Positions 10,901-23,064 of a stretch of DNA of 64,000 nt are shown piece after piece. A program made the position numbers and the translations under genes. Source of the stretch: Aphelocoma coerulescens (lineage: Eukaryota; Chordata; Aves; Passeriformes; Corvidae); contig NC_091015.1 in assembly GCF_041296385.1 (NCBI RefSeq), forward strand, positions 51,712,345-51,776,344, in the 5' to 3' direction. Within the stretch, counting starts at the first letter, position 1. The number at the start of each line of letters is the position of its first letter. Under the pieces are notes generated by a model, which was not told the origin of the DNA, ran no database searches, and saw only the letters and a program-made list of their open reading frames with translations.

Positions 10901-13900
10901 TCTGGAGTTGCCCATAGAGAAAACTGATGTTCACAGAGATGATAACTTAATCTTAAAAATAAACTGACATTTTGACCAGACTTATTGATTGACCACTTTG
11001 TACAGGAAGAAATACTTGGAAATAACATACTCGATGAAATGGCAGTTTGTGCTGTGCACTTCATTACCACATGCTATAAAGTAGTTACTTTAAGAAATAT
11101 ACTTCAGTCTAAGATATTTCATTAGGAAAGGGTATTCACGTTAATAATTTCTATGCTGGCCTACATTCACAGTTGTATTACCATAGCTGCTGAGTACCTA
11201 CATAGGTAACCAGAGGCAATACCAAATGCTATTCATATGAATTTACATTTTTGGTACATGATCAGGCCAGTACTGTTACTGGTTCTCCCATAAACTGTAT
11301 TAGTTTTACTTGTTGGAGGGTTTTGTTATCCATTTTGCATCAAGCACCTCTCTGTGTAGTGTCCTGATCTTTCATGCAGCTATATCCCCCCCAATGCTAT
11401 CTTTCTTGAGCTACTGTGCAGATCATTTTTATTACATGCTCAAGAAACAACAGAAGACAAATAGCTGCTTAGGCTATGCCCACTTCTTCACTGGAGGCAT
11501 CTGCACCATTTCATTGATGAAGTGACATCAATGCATGTTTATCTGGGCAAGGCATGATACACACACATCTGTGGGTATGCGAGTCCGGGGCATACGAGCT
11601 GGCGTATAAAGGTCCCATCCAGCTCATTTTTCTGTTTCTGTGACCTCCAAGAGGGGGTGGAGGACAAATTAACAGATGGGAAGCATGTTTACTCTATCTT
11701 GTTTTCAGATCTCGTGTGTCAGTACCCAGCAACGCCAGCTGAGTGTGGATTCGGAAGCTGGGGGAGGACTATTGATCACCTTAAGATCCCTTTACTTAGG
11801 TTGGAGAAATAATGGTAGTCTTTTGAGGTATATCCCTGAATTACACTAATTTGCTTTTCAGTGCAGGGTGGGACCACAAAACCCTTCTGCACCTAGAGAG
11901 GCAGCTGTCTTTACAGACAGCTTTATCGAGAGCAGTTCATGATAGTTAGTAATAAGGAAGGCACTTCAAGTCGTGACACAGTGAGTGTTGCACAGGTAAA
12001 TCAGTCTTCAGAAGCTGATTGCAAGAAAAGCTCTATAACAGGATATATCTTTCATTATTGATACTTATTCTATGAATGCCAGACATCTGTAGAAAGAGGT
12101 AAGTAAATGGAAAACAGTATTACAGAAAAAATAACAGTGAAAAATGTAGGAATGAGAGCAAGTGGTAGAGCCATGTGACAGATTTGCCAAGTACAATTTG
12201 TATTCTCTCAGGTTCTGTATTGTCTGCCAAATATTACCTTCTCAGAATCCAGAAGAAAAAATGCCTTTGTCCTTATTTTTGCACAGTATTTGCTAATATT
12301 TTATATGAATTATTAATTAATATTCTATAGCCCCCTACTTGCAGTCTGCTACTGATTAGCCTAATAATGAGAAACAAAACCACACTAGGTAGTCACACAC
12401 AGGAATGTTAAGCACAGCTGCTTGGGCAGCCATGTGTCGCAGTGCCTTTGTGCAGCAGGAGTCAGAGGGACAGTAACAACCACAAAGTATAATAAAATCG
12501 AGGCATACTAATGTATGTTTCAGGATAATACTTTATTAGCTGATGCACAGTGAAGAATACAAAAGCATGTAGCTGGATTTTTCTGAAGGCCTAGATCACA
12601 GCTACAATGGTACCGCATCAGGAGGATGTCAGAGAGCTCCACGCTCTCTGCCAGAAACGTTTTCTGCCTCGGCTTCTGTGCATCACGCCTGGTGTAAACC
12701 AAGCACGAGGGTGGTGTAAAAGGCTCCATCTGTCATGTTGGCTCAGATCCACTTGACAGAAGCCAAAACCCATGAAAGTAAGAGATGAGAAATCAGAATT
12801 GTGAACCCACTTCCTCCTCTCTCGGCTTTGCCTTTTCCCCAGTTCTCCAGGAGCAGGAGGAGCTGCGTCTTGTTCTAGATTGTTGCTTGCAAAATGAAGG
12901 GAGTCAGGGTTCATGCATCTTCCTCAGCCTTCCCATAATAAAATAGGGACTGCTCACAATTTAGACTGACGGACTTAAATTTCTTAAAGAAGCAAAATGT
13001 TTTCTGAAGAGCGGTAGAAACCAGTCATTTCACCACTTCAGAAAGCCAACGTACACTTCCTGGCTGGTTGCTCTGCCCCAAGCTGGTTTCAGTTCAATAT
13101 TCAGAAAATGCCAGGCAAACAGTAAATCACGTGCAAGTTAGAACAGTCCTTGTAACTGCCTGGTGTAGCAAAACACTTCAAGATGATGCAGTATCTTTCT
13201 AGGCAGTAGGAATGCAAAGACTCCGTCTTGTCAGTAGGTTCTTGTTGAGATGAGTACTCCTAGTTGCAGGATTAACCATCCCCATGGAGCACTTGTGCAG
13301 TGCTGTCTTAGCAGGGTCACAAATTATAGAGATAATTCAGAACCATTTCTTTTTCTTTATTATTTTCTAAACAAAGCTTTTCCTCTGGACTCATGGTAAC
13401 TTCTCTTTAACTCAGTCATGATATGATCACTAAATAGATAGGGTCCTTTTACAGCCATTTTATTCCCAATCAAGGACAGAAAGCAGTTCTACACTTTCCA
13501 TGTGGAGTTTAAACAGTAAACAAAAAACCTGTTTTGTAGTAAGCCTATCATGAGGCTGGAGAGGCTTGGATTCATTCTGGATAGCAATTCTTCCTCTCTT
13601 AAAGAAAATTTACAGAGCAATCTGGTATTGCAAGTCCACACTGACATCTAGTGCTGAAAAAATTGCACTAGCCAGTGAGGAAACAAAGAAGGAAAAAGGT
13701 GTTGGATTGGAATGAGAGATCTAAAAATATAGCAAAGGATCCCTCCTGCTTTATGAAAATGTCTGGTGGTTTGTGGGTGTCTCCTGTGGGCAAGAGGTGC
13801 TCTGTGTCCATGAACTTGGGTGCTGAGGGGGCATCCCTTGGAGAAATGCATGGGATACTGGGTCTGACAGCCAGACAACATCGCAAGCCCTGGTGGCTGC

Positions 13901-15659
13901 TGAAAACAGCTCTTGAGGTCATGAGGAATTTTGAATTGTGACTTACTTTAAGTTTGTTTTGTAGCCACTGCTGCTGTAGGACTTGGGCCAGATCAGCCTA
14001 ACTAATAGAGAACTGCTGCCAACGGCCCAGTAATCTTGATGTTACAAAGAACTCACAAGATTGAAATGTTCTCACCTTCCAATCTGAGAAGAGAATTTCC
14101 TGGTACTTTGGAAAAATTCCCTCTCTAAGCTGTTTCCAGGGAAGAGGGGCTTTTTTTTTTTCTTTCTTTTATTGCAGTGGCTTTTAATTCTTGGTGTTCT
14201 CTTACCTCCCATTTCAATAAAAAACATTCTCATCATTTTTACACACACACAAAAATTTGCACTTTACAGTATTTAACTGTGCCTTTAAGGACAGGCAAAT
14301 ATTGTAAAATAAATTATTTGTGATTTTTTATTGTAATTTCTACCTTCTGTGGGGAAGTAAAAAGTAATAATAATATACAGAATAATGAATGTTTTTCAGT
14401 GTCTTAGCTGCCAGCACAGTTCCTTCCCTGTCACCAGGGAAATGGTGAGATTAAAACCATGTGCTCTGTGTGCTTCAGAAGTGAAATATGCATGTCAGTG
14501 TTGTATAAATCATCAAAAGAGATGAGCAAATGGACAGATCCAAAGCCACCAAGATCAATGGACTTTTTTTTTTCCCCATTAAATCCCAGTAGCTTTGGAT
14601 CAGGTCCTGGCAGATGTCAGAGCTCTGCCAACCCCACTGAGAAACTGTAGTCCAAATGCTGGTGTGCTGTTTGGCAAGCCACAGCTGTGAGGTCAAGCAG
14701 CGGTTGGCAGATGCATCCTTCATGCACAGAATCCTGGTGTAGATGAGCAGGATTTCACAGCGGGACCCAGCATGGGGGAGTTCTTGTCTCCCTGCATGGA
14801 GGCAAAGCAGGGCCTACCCTACCAGTGGCTGCTGTGTGTGAGGGCATCCTCTTCCTTCAGACACACACTGAGGCACAGCAGCAAGCTGCATCTCCTGCTA
14901 TCTGGTACTGCCTGGGGAGCAGCTCTTTCCTCCTCCTCCTTCACAGCACAGCAAGCAACAACTGGCAGGATTTAGTCCTTACTGCCTTGTGTGTGTGAAA
15001 GCTCCAGAAAAAAAATGTGGCTTTTGTCCTGTACATAGTACCCTTCCTCCCCTTGTAATCAGAAAGCCCAGGTACTCAGACATAATTTCTTCTGTCAGTT
15101 TTTGCATTTGAAAATTTTTTTTCTGGGAAATAATCATACAGAAATAAGCATGTTGTCACATCTAGGCTGCATTTTTTTTTGCCACCTTATCTTGTAATCA
15201 ACAATGGTATGCAGATTTTAGAAATGTTTCAGACTTTTGTGTCTGGGCTGGACAGATTGGGATGTGCAGGGAGGATTGGCAGACCAAATTAGACAATAAA
15301 TAGCATAAGTAGCTGTCAAAAAATAAGGCTAAAGTAGGAGAAAGCATGTGGCATCTCTCACTAGATAAGCTAGAATGATTGGCATATCCAGTCAGAAACA
15401 GTTATTTTCTGATTTAATGGGGGCTTAAGACAAATTGTCTCGCAGCTGAGACCATGCAAATCAATCATTAAAATGTCAGGTTTGAGTCTGATGTCAGTTA
15501 AAATTCCATTAATATCGGTAGAATTGCGCCAACTTTATCCATCCAAATTTATAGGGTGCAAAATTTGACCCATAATTTTATTAGGAGCAAAAGCATGCAA
15601 AACTGTATCATGTCTAGAATTTTCTTGAAATAAAAAGTAATAGAATGGTAAAGCCAAGA

Positions 15660-15800
15660 ATGTAGAATAGGCTAGAGTACAAAAGAAAAAGAAGGAAAAA
15701 GAAAAGGAACAGGTAAAGGAAAAGGAGAGGAAGGGGACAACGGAAAGAGGAAAGAAAAAGGGAAAGAGAACAAAAGACCAAAAGAAATGCCAAGAAAAGA
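15660..15800 (+). repeat. purine-rich low-complexity tract (A/G on the plus strand)
   Basis: Nearly all bases over about 130 bp are A or G on the plus strand (AAAAGAAGGAAAAAG-type). On the minus strand this gives a spurious 110-codon frame rich in Phe and Ser. Such homopurine tracts can adopt triplex structures, but no function is shown here. Confidence 0.8.
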
Positions 15801-17006
15801 ATGCCAGGAATTTCCCTGAGGAAATTTTAAAACATGGGAAAAAATTCCAAATGTGTATTAATAACATTGAATTAAATCACTTCAACATTACTGTCATCCT
15901 ATCACGTTCCTATCCATCCTTTCCCTTTCTGCTCCCAAGAAAACTCAAAGGACATGCAATCTGCTGGCAGCGATTTATTCAAGAAGGTGCCACTATCATT
16001 TTAAAGGTGACATATTTGAGCAGGTAAAGCGCATATTTGGTGCAGTGACTGAGCATCCAGTGCAAACATAGTCAGCTGACATTAGTTCCTAAGCCTCTAG
16101 GAGCATTCAGAGTGTGTGGCAATCAATGTTTTTTCGGTGTGGTACTAGGCAATAACAGTACATTCCCAACTAAGAGCACTGGCTTGCTTTGTGCAGAACA
16201 TGATCTGTTTTAATTTCAAATATTTGTGGGGAGGCAGTGAATTAGGTTGAATGGTAATAATTTAGTATTTGGTGCTTAACAATAAATCCCCCACTTGATG
16301 CTTTGCCTTCTGCTTAGGAGTGGGGTTCAGTGAAGGGAACACTCCTGTTCATACAAACAGCATGAGTTGGGGCTACACCCACAACCCCGGTCAGAGAGCC
16401 TCTATGGGGCCTCTTGGTGACTCAGGACTTCGACAAATCCCCAGTCTGGGGTGAAAGAATAACTTCTGTAAAGCAGTAGATAGGTTTTACAAACAGTTGC
16501 TGCCCACAAGACAGGAATGACAGAGTTTTGGCAGTGTGCAGACCCATGCAGCAGCAGATCAAGCTGGGGTGGCTGACACAAGTACCAACCTTGCCTGATC
16601 ATGCTGCCCTTATCTTAGAGGCTGGCATCCTTGCCTGGAGCTGACAGAAGGATACAGACAGCTTGACGTGTTAGAGGAAAGCAAAAAATATGTCAGTCAG
16701 GAACAGTGGCAGTTCAGGAGCAGCTGTGTGACCCATCAACACCCTCCCCTGCACGGCTGGAAGGAGGGGTGGGACAGGCCTGCTTTAATCCATTGCCACA
16801 TCCAAGTTAATATCCTGATACTTCAGAATTTGGATATGAACAGCTTCTAATTCAAGCTGGCTGTCGTCAGCAACAAAGAAAAATGTAAATGCACAATGAC
16901 AGTTATGCAGTGCGGTGTGTTAGACAGTGACAGTGGAGGAAAAGTATGCTTCAGAAAATTCACAAATACATAGCAAAAGCACTAGAACTGAGGAAGCTAA
17001 GCAGCC

Positions 17007-17033
17007 TTTTTTTTTTTTTTTTTTTTTTTTTTT
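17007..17033 (-). repeat. 27-base homopolymer T tract (poly-A on the minus strand)
   Basis: An uninterrupted run of 27 T. It could be the poly-A tail of an unrecognised minus-strand retroposed sequence lying to its right, or simple slippage. The flanking sequence does not match a gene I know. Confidence 0.85.
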
Positions 17034-19750
17034 AGGTCCTTCATTATATTTGGAGTAATTCTCCTTGCCTTTATCTGAAAATGGTTCTTTCCAGAGTCCT
17101 TTCAGACATCAGACTTCAATTAAAATCATATTTGATGATCTGATAGTTTGCTCTGTCTGACAATATGACAGTGCAGTTTTCAACAGCTGTAGCCCACCTG
17201 AACTGATGTGCCTCTGCTAATAGTGTTCAAACCAGGGCTTCGATTCAGGTCCTTATTTGCAGTGGAGGCTGAAGGAGAAATGTTAATGCAGTTCCATTTT
17301 TATGAAGGGCATTTTGCAAAGGGAAGAGAAAAAGTCAAACTGAATAAGGATGCTAAAAATTATAAAAAATATGTTGTTAAATCAAAAATTATTTACATGA
17401 AGAATATCTTCTCAGTGGAAAAAAAATGGAAAGACTGTATATTTTCCCAGAAGAAAAGGAACAAAAGGAACAAAAGGAAAGAGGGTACAGTGCTTGAAGA
17501 GCAGCAGCATAGGTCGGAAGAAAACCTGTCCTTGTTTTTCAGCTATCTGCCTTAATTATTTGGGCAACTTATAAGTCAGCCTAGTCTCTAGCTGGTTCAG
17601 TTCCTCCCTTTCTACTCCCTACCTCTTTATCATTTTGTCAGGATAAAACCCATTACAAATTGCAAGAAGTTCAAACAGTAAGTAAAAGCATGTTAATAAG
17701 CACAGAAGGTCAATACATTTTGTACTAGATCCTTATGATAAGAAGAACTTTGGAAACACATAACTTTTAGAGAACTTGTGGTATCCAACTTGTGCAAATG
17801 CCAATCACAAAAAACCCATGTCACTAATGCTCTCCTGCTAAGCAGAGCCATGGAGCATAGAACATGAAATAAATATTTCTGCAAGAATACCTTGTAAGTT
17901 CATAAACAGCAGGATAAATCTGAAAAATTAGGGCTTTCTCAGGTAAGAAATTAAATCTTGTTAAAAAGTCTTGTGGGCATCAAAACAGAAGTAATGAGAC
18001 AAGAATTAGCTGGGAGTCCAGAGGCAAATGGGGTGGGGAAGTCTATATAGAACAGCTCCTTAATAAACAGTAGGTGAAAACTCATGAGAAAGGAGGAGTA
18101 TGCCAGATGGAAACAGCTTTGCCTGTTGCCTGAATAGTCTTTCACCCCATTTTAGAGAGGTAGGGTGAAACATTGTCAAGGTTGTTCTGTCCCACAGACA
18201 GGCAGTAAAGAATTTGGGGTGTCTCTTTGTTACTGTTTGCTAAATGAGCTGACTGCCAATTCAGACCACTGGTGGAAGTTTAATTATCATCCCTGTTGTT
18301 TTCGTTATAAACTGCTGTTCCTTGGTGGTTTATCACTTCAGTTTTTAAGGCCTTTCTGTGTGTGGTTTGGTCACAGAGGCAGCAGAGCTAGATTGATTTA
18401 CAAACAAATTTAACCAGAGTGGTGCTGAAATTGTGGTTAAACTAGCCTGACATACCTCTTCACCTCCTTCTGTAACACACATGCTAAAAAACCTGCCCTT
18501 ATATTTACCAGAATTTAGCTGGAATTACATCAATAGTATTTCCAGAAAAATCTCACTAAGACGCCTCTTTGAGAGGCATATGATTAATCTGGAATCTCTT
18601 AATGAGACTACAGCCTGGCTCACGTCCAAGGTGCAGGGCAATTGATCAACATTTGTGAGAAATCCTGAATTATATTCCAAATTTTGGTTTTCATGGAGCT
18701 CAGAAGATCTTTTCCCTATCCTCCTCTTCCAGATCGTGGATATGCCAGTCTCCCAGTTCTATTGGTTAATAAAGATCTGAAAGCATAGCTGTTTCCTGAG
18801 AGGCTTACATGTGTTTCACATACCAGCAAATATGCCTGGAAAGCGAGAACCTGAAAGGACATAAAGCAGATTTCTGTAGACAGTATTGCCTTATGCTGGT
18901 TTTCAAAGAAGCAGGGTGGATTTTAAGGGTTTTTTCCCCCTCCATAAATCAAAGAGGTTATAGCAAGGGTGATTCTTTCCTCTTCTTCTCCACAGTAGAC
19001 TGTGATTTTGAAGGCCTTCCAGAGTACTTGCCAAAAGAGTGTTTACTACCTACCTGTTCAGGACTTCAGAGGGCAAGAGTATATTATTTTGGAAGGTGTA
19101 ATTATATGGTTACAAATCCAGCATGCTGTGTGGCTATTGGTGTAGGTAGACATTAGAAAATGCTTCCAGAGAATGTTTTGATAGTGGCAAGAAAAGAGTT
19201 GGAATTGATGAACCATGTTTTCCCAGGCCAGATTGTTCAGGTTTAGCCCCTCAGGATGTGTCTCCACTCTAGGTCTAATTCAAGTGAGCAGCAGAACCAG
19301 CCAGAGCCTGTGCCTGTGCAGCCACACTGCAGGGCTGCATTCAAGTGCCATCCCCCATCCCCATCCTAATGCCCCTTCCTGTGAGAGAGGAGGGCAGGAA
19401 AACAGAGGTGGAAGAACCGTACAAGCACTTTGGTTATCATTTGTGTTTGGTGTCAGAGCTGCTGTGGGTATATCCCACAGATCTCAGCCTTAAACTAACC
19501 CAAGCTGTTCTGTCATTTGTTTCCAACGAATCTTGGGCCATAACTAGAAAACCCTCATTTTAAATGCTTTTCTTGCAAAATGGCTCTCCCCATGTTGCCA
19601 CTGTGACTGTTGACAGCAGAGGGATTTAGGATTATAGCCCAGCCTAGTGCAGTGCAAAGGAAACACTTGGATGAGCTGGTCTGTGTTTGTTGTCACATTT
19701 CGGCATAGCACCCAGCTATGGTCCCTGGACCCTGAGTGAATCCTCAAGGA

Positions 19751-19980
19751 TCACAGAATCACAGAATATGCTGAGTTGGAAGGGACTCACAAGGATCATC
19801 AAGTCCAACTCATGTCGCTGCACAGGACACCCCAACAATGCCACCATGTCCCTGAGAGTGTTGTCCAAATGCTCCTTGTCCTCTGGCAGGCTTGGGGACA
19901 TAATCACTGCCCTGAGGAGACTGTTCCAGTGTCCAACCACCCTCTGGAGTGGCTGGGCCCTCAGTACTGATAAGATATCC
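19751..19980 (-). mobile_element. CR1 LINE 3' fragment
   Basis: On the minus strand the sequence matches the 3' end of avian CR1 LINEs. It has the segment equivalent to 'GGTTGGACACTGGAACAG', then the segment for 'GGTGTCCTGTGCAG', then the block around 'GGACTTGATGATCCTTGTGAG', and ends in two ATTCTGTG-type octamers at 19751-19768. CR1 is a non-LTR retrotransposon that primes on its own 3' end. This is a typical severely 5'-truncated dead copy of about 230 bp with no coding capacity. Confidence 0.9.
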
Positions 19981-20717
19981 ACAGAGAGACTGACACCATT
20001 TCTCCTAGCAATAATAACTTGTCAATATCTGGCTGCAATGGTCCTTTAGCTGTATCAGGGGTTTGACCCCAAAGGCACGCATAGCTCTTCCCAATCTGAT
20101 CTGTTTTCTGCAAACCTATAAGGGCAGTTGGAGGTTCACAGGCTTTGCCTCAATATCTTCTTCCTCCTGAAAGCCCCTGTCCAGAAGTGCTGGATTTAAA
20201 CAGCCCAGGCGAGGAGCTCCCCAGTATCTGGAGTATGGACAGCTCTTTCATTAACCCCATTTGTCACCTGACCTCTCTTTGCTGTCAGATCTGCTTTCAC
20301 TTTTTATTTCCTCCCAAACATGACCCTAACATTTGGAACTTCAGAAGTGTAAGTTTAAGGAACTTCAGGAAATTCAGAGATTAGCAGTCTTGATGGAGAA
20401 GTGTTTAACTTCCAGCAGAGAGGGAACACATCCCAAACTGCCCAAGAAAATAAATTCCCCTTTCTTCCTTACAATTCCTTGTCTTGCACTTGTCACATCC
20501 CATCTCATGTTCATCCAGGAGCATGTTCTGACCAGTCAATCCTTTTTTTCTACATGCTGTTATTATTCATATACCAATAAAGCTACAGAATTAATATATT
20601 CATATAAGATGGATTTTTCACAGTGTTTCTTACGTACTATTTTCACTAAGTACAAAGTCAGATTATATTTCACCAAAAGTACTTTAAAACCAGGTTTGGT
20701 TTTCTTGAGCACACGAG

Positions 20718-21341
20718 TTACCCAGCATTTTTCACTCCTACCCAAAGCAAATCTTGATACTTGAGAGTCTTCTTGCTTAGCACAAACCTCCAAACACCAT
20801 TTATGTTGGATGACTGGCCTTTGAGCCGCACGTACCCAGATGTCTCGTACACAGATGCCTCATCTTTCAACATGTAGCCTGAACCAGGGCGACAGACAAA
20901 CGGGGAATCGTCTCCTCTCCTCATCTGTCTTCTTGTCACGGCTTGCTGCCCTGCTGATAGGTTACTACCCAGATACGTCCACCGTGCCCCAGGCAGTGCC
21001 CCTATCTCAAGAGACATCTATGAACCATTTGCAGACCCAAAGCGAATCCATTTTAGCCTGTATGGATATGCGTTATCCAGCCTACCCAGGGTGAATTTTA
21101 ACTGGTGCATGACCGCTATGTAATCATTGTTTTGTGTGCTATTTACGCATATTTTATAAAGATACCGCCCTCTGCATAGCTGGGGTGTTCCTCCATTTGT
21201 ATGGTAATGAACCAGTATTAAGGGGGCCTTTTCTGCTCCGCTCCTTGCCCGGCCCTGGTCCCTCTGATAGCTGAGCCAGGCCCCCAGCAGCAGAGCCGCT
21301 AATGAAGGTAGGGGAGATGAGGACAAAGAGCCCCGCCACAC
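20718..21341 (-). other. unidentified CpG-enriched segment with two collinear open frames split by one TAG
   Basis: On the minus strand a frame opens directly after a TAG (21344-21342) with GTG, not ATG, and runs 107 codons to a TAG at 21020-21018. The same frame restarts at once with ATG (21017-21015) and runs 99 codons to a TAA at 20720-20718. The first part has a hydrophobic stretch near its start and an N-glycosylation-type sequon (NST). The second part is rich in charged and polar residues. I count about 18 CpG in these 624 bp, against about 3 in the preceding 600 bp, so the segment is compositionally unlike its neighbours. I do not recognise the protein. It may be a degenerate exon, a remnant of an endogenous viral or other mobile element, or a regulatory CpG cluster (a plus-strand TATAAAG lies at 21155-21161). 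No function is assigned. Confidence 0.35.
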
Positions 21342-21483
21342 CTATTCAGGGAGAAATCTGCATCTGAAAGTGCCTGCTGGAAATGGGCACGATGCCAAAC
21401 AGCAGGGAGAAGGGGGACGCTCTGGAATATAAAGGAGGGCATACTATTATCTTTTTCTGTCTTTAAGTCACTAGTTATTCGTT

Positions 21484-21580
21484 AAAAAAAAAAAAAAGAA
21501 AAAAACCCCAAACAAACAACAAAAAAAAAACCCAAACCAAAAAAAAAAAAAAAAACACCACCCACCAACAACAGACAAAC
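21484..21580. repeat. A-rich low-complexity tract
   Basis: Long A runs are interspersed with ACCC, AAAC and CACC units. It lies about 140 bp to the right of the unidentified open-frame segment. Orientation and length suggest simple A-rich expansion rather than a clean poly-A tail. Confidence 0.85.
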
Positions 21581-21713
21581 AAGGGGAACGGTTTGATTTG
21601 GCAGCTGCGCGTTTTATATCCACATCCCAGCAAATGCAACACCTTCTCTCCCACCAACCTACCTGCTACTCTTCTGTTACTGCAAGCATTCCCCTCTTCC
21701 ATGTCTCCACAAC

Positions 21714-21737
21714 CATTCTCTGTCCCATTCTCTGTCC
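21714..21737. repeat. 12-bp tandem duplication
   Basis: Two perfect adjacent copies of CATTCTCTGTCC. Confidence 0.85.
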
Positions 21738-23033
21738 CATCTCTCCGGAAGAGAGAGATGTCTCTGTCCCTACCAACAGCTGATGAATGTCCTGGATCTA
21801 CAGTTGCCCCAGGATGCAGCAGTCCAGGCTGTGCTATCTGAGCACACAGGAGACTTAAGCACTCATTTTCAGGGAACACTTTCTTCTGGGGAGTGTAGGT
21901 TATGCAGCTGAGCACAATGCCCACAGCTCAGGTCACAGCAGCCACCACTGCTCAGCAGCCTTTGCAATTCCAGTTGAATGGGTTTTGTTTTACTGTTTCT
22001 AAGCATGCTGCTTTTGCAGTTCTGCCTCCACCCGTTCCTACTCCCCTCCCGTGCGGAAGGTGCCACGGTCTTTCCCACTATAGTCCCTCTGCATGCCCTG
22101 CTGCCTCCAAGAAAAGAAAGCTTCCTCCAAGAGACCGTGGCAGTCTTCAGGTCCTGATGTTTAATGGCATCCCCTGCTGAACACAGGTCAAAACACACAG
22201 CTCGCATCAGAAGAGAAAGCAGGAAGGAGATCATCGGCAGCAGAACGTTTATCAGTACTCACATTCACGGGGGAAAACTGTAGCAGGAGCCTGGATGACA
22301 GGTAGGAATGACAGGTAGCCAGCAGCAGTGGATACCATAATGCTGGAGAAAAACCTGTGGTTTTCCTCCCCTACTCCCTTTTTGGTAGCTAGGCTGGTTA
22401 ACAGTCAACAGCCCTCCCTCTGGGAAAAAAAATAAACGGATTATATGTAGGCCTAGAGTGAAAGAGTTCAGCTGGGAAAGACCATCTTCCCCCAGCAACC
22501 CATAAATTATGCTGAGCTCTAAACCTGGTGTTCAGCATGGTGGGAGGAAACCTTCAGGCCCCTCAGTGCAAGTTTGATAACAGTGTGTGAATCACGTGCC
22601 AGGGGACCTGGGCTGAGAATCTGCTATCTAAATCTCAGCTTCCCCAGTGCCAGAAGCACCCCAGCTGAGGCTCCTCCAGGATTCGTCTGCAAAGACTAAG
22701 AAAGAGAAGGAGCAGTGATTGACATGGTAATACAGCATCTCCCATGCAAAAACGCCCTCAACCCCCTCCAGCATTTTCATAACCAAGTACACACCTTGTT
22801 TTGCACTGTAAAGAGCATGGGAATGAAATGTGATAATGAGACGTAACGAGATGCATGTATGAGACAAGCTGTGGACAGGCAGTGAACATAAAAAGAGACA
22901 TGTACATGTGCACATACGGGAGAAGTGGCAGATAGGCACTTTCTTATAATCTGGCAACAATAATCATGACAATAACTGAGTTCTGTCTCAATTTCCCATC
23001 CTCCATGCACTTTTGTGTCTCTCCAGAAAATAA

Positions 23034-23064
23034 GCAAATGACCAAATTGCAAATGGTCATTTGC
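23034..23064. repeat. perfect inverted repeat (11-bp arms, 9-nt loop)
   Basis: GCAAATGACCA at 23034-23044 is the exact reverse complement of TGGTCATTTGC at 23054-23064, with nine bases between. The stem stops abruptly on both sides, so it does not resemble a longer microRNA-type hairpin. Confidence 0.85.

Larger units (their letters stand above)
7301..11560. other. intergenic sequence upstream of ZNRF2, no gene seen
   Basis: This is AT-rich, CpG-poor unique sequence immediately upstream of the CpG island. I see only short simple repeats ((TTTG)n near 8958-8984 and an 18-bp duplication at 10865-10900). Open frames are short and unrelated to any family I recognise. Confidence 0.6.
11561..19750. 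other. intergenic sequence, no gene seen
   Basis: Non-coding sequence. It includes a small CpG cluster with a TATAAAG at 11605-11611, and an AATAAA on the minus strand (12537-12532) beside a 98-codon open frame at 12618-12914. It also holds a strongly purine-rich tract at 15660-15800, a 27-base T tract at 17007-17033 and a short 9-bp tandem repeat (AAAAGGAAC) at 17454-17480. None of the open frames shows a recognisable domain. Confidence 0.6.

Noticed and set aside
15535..15867. 110-codon Phe/Ser-rich minus-strand frame resembling a membrane protein
   Set aside because: It is the reverse complement of a purine-rich low-complexity tract; the apparent hydrophobicity is a translation artefact.
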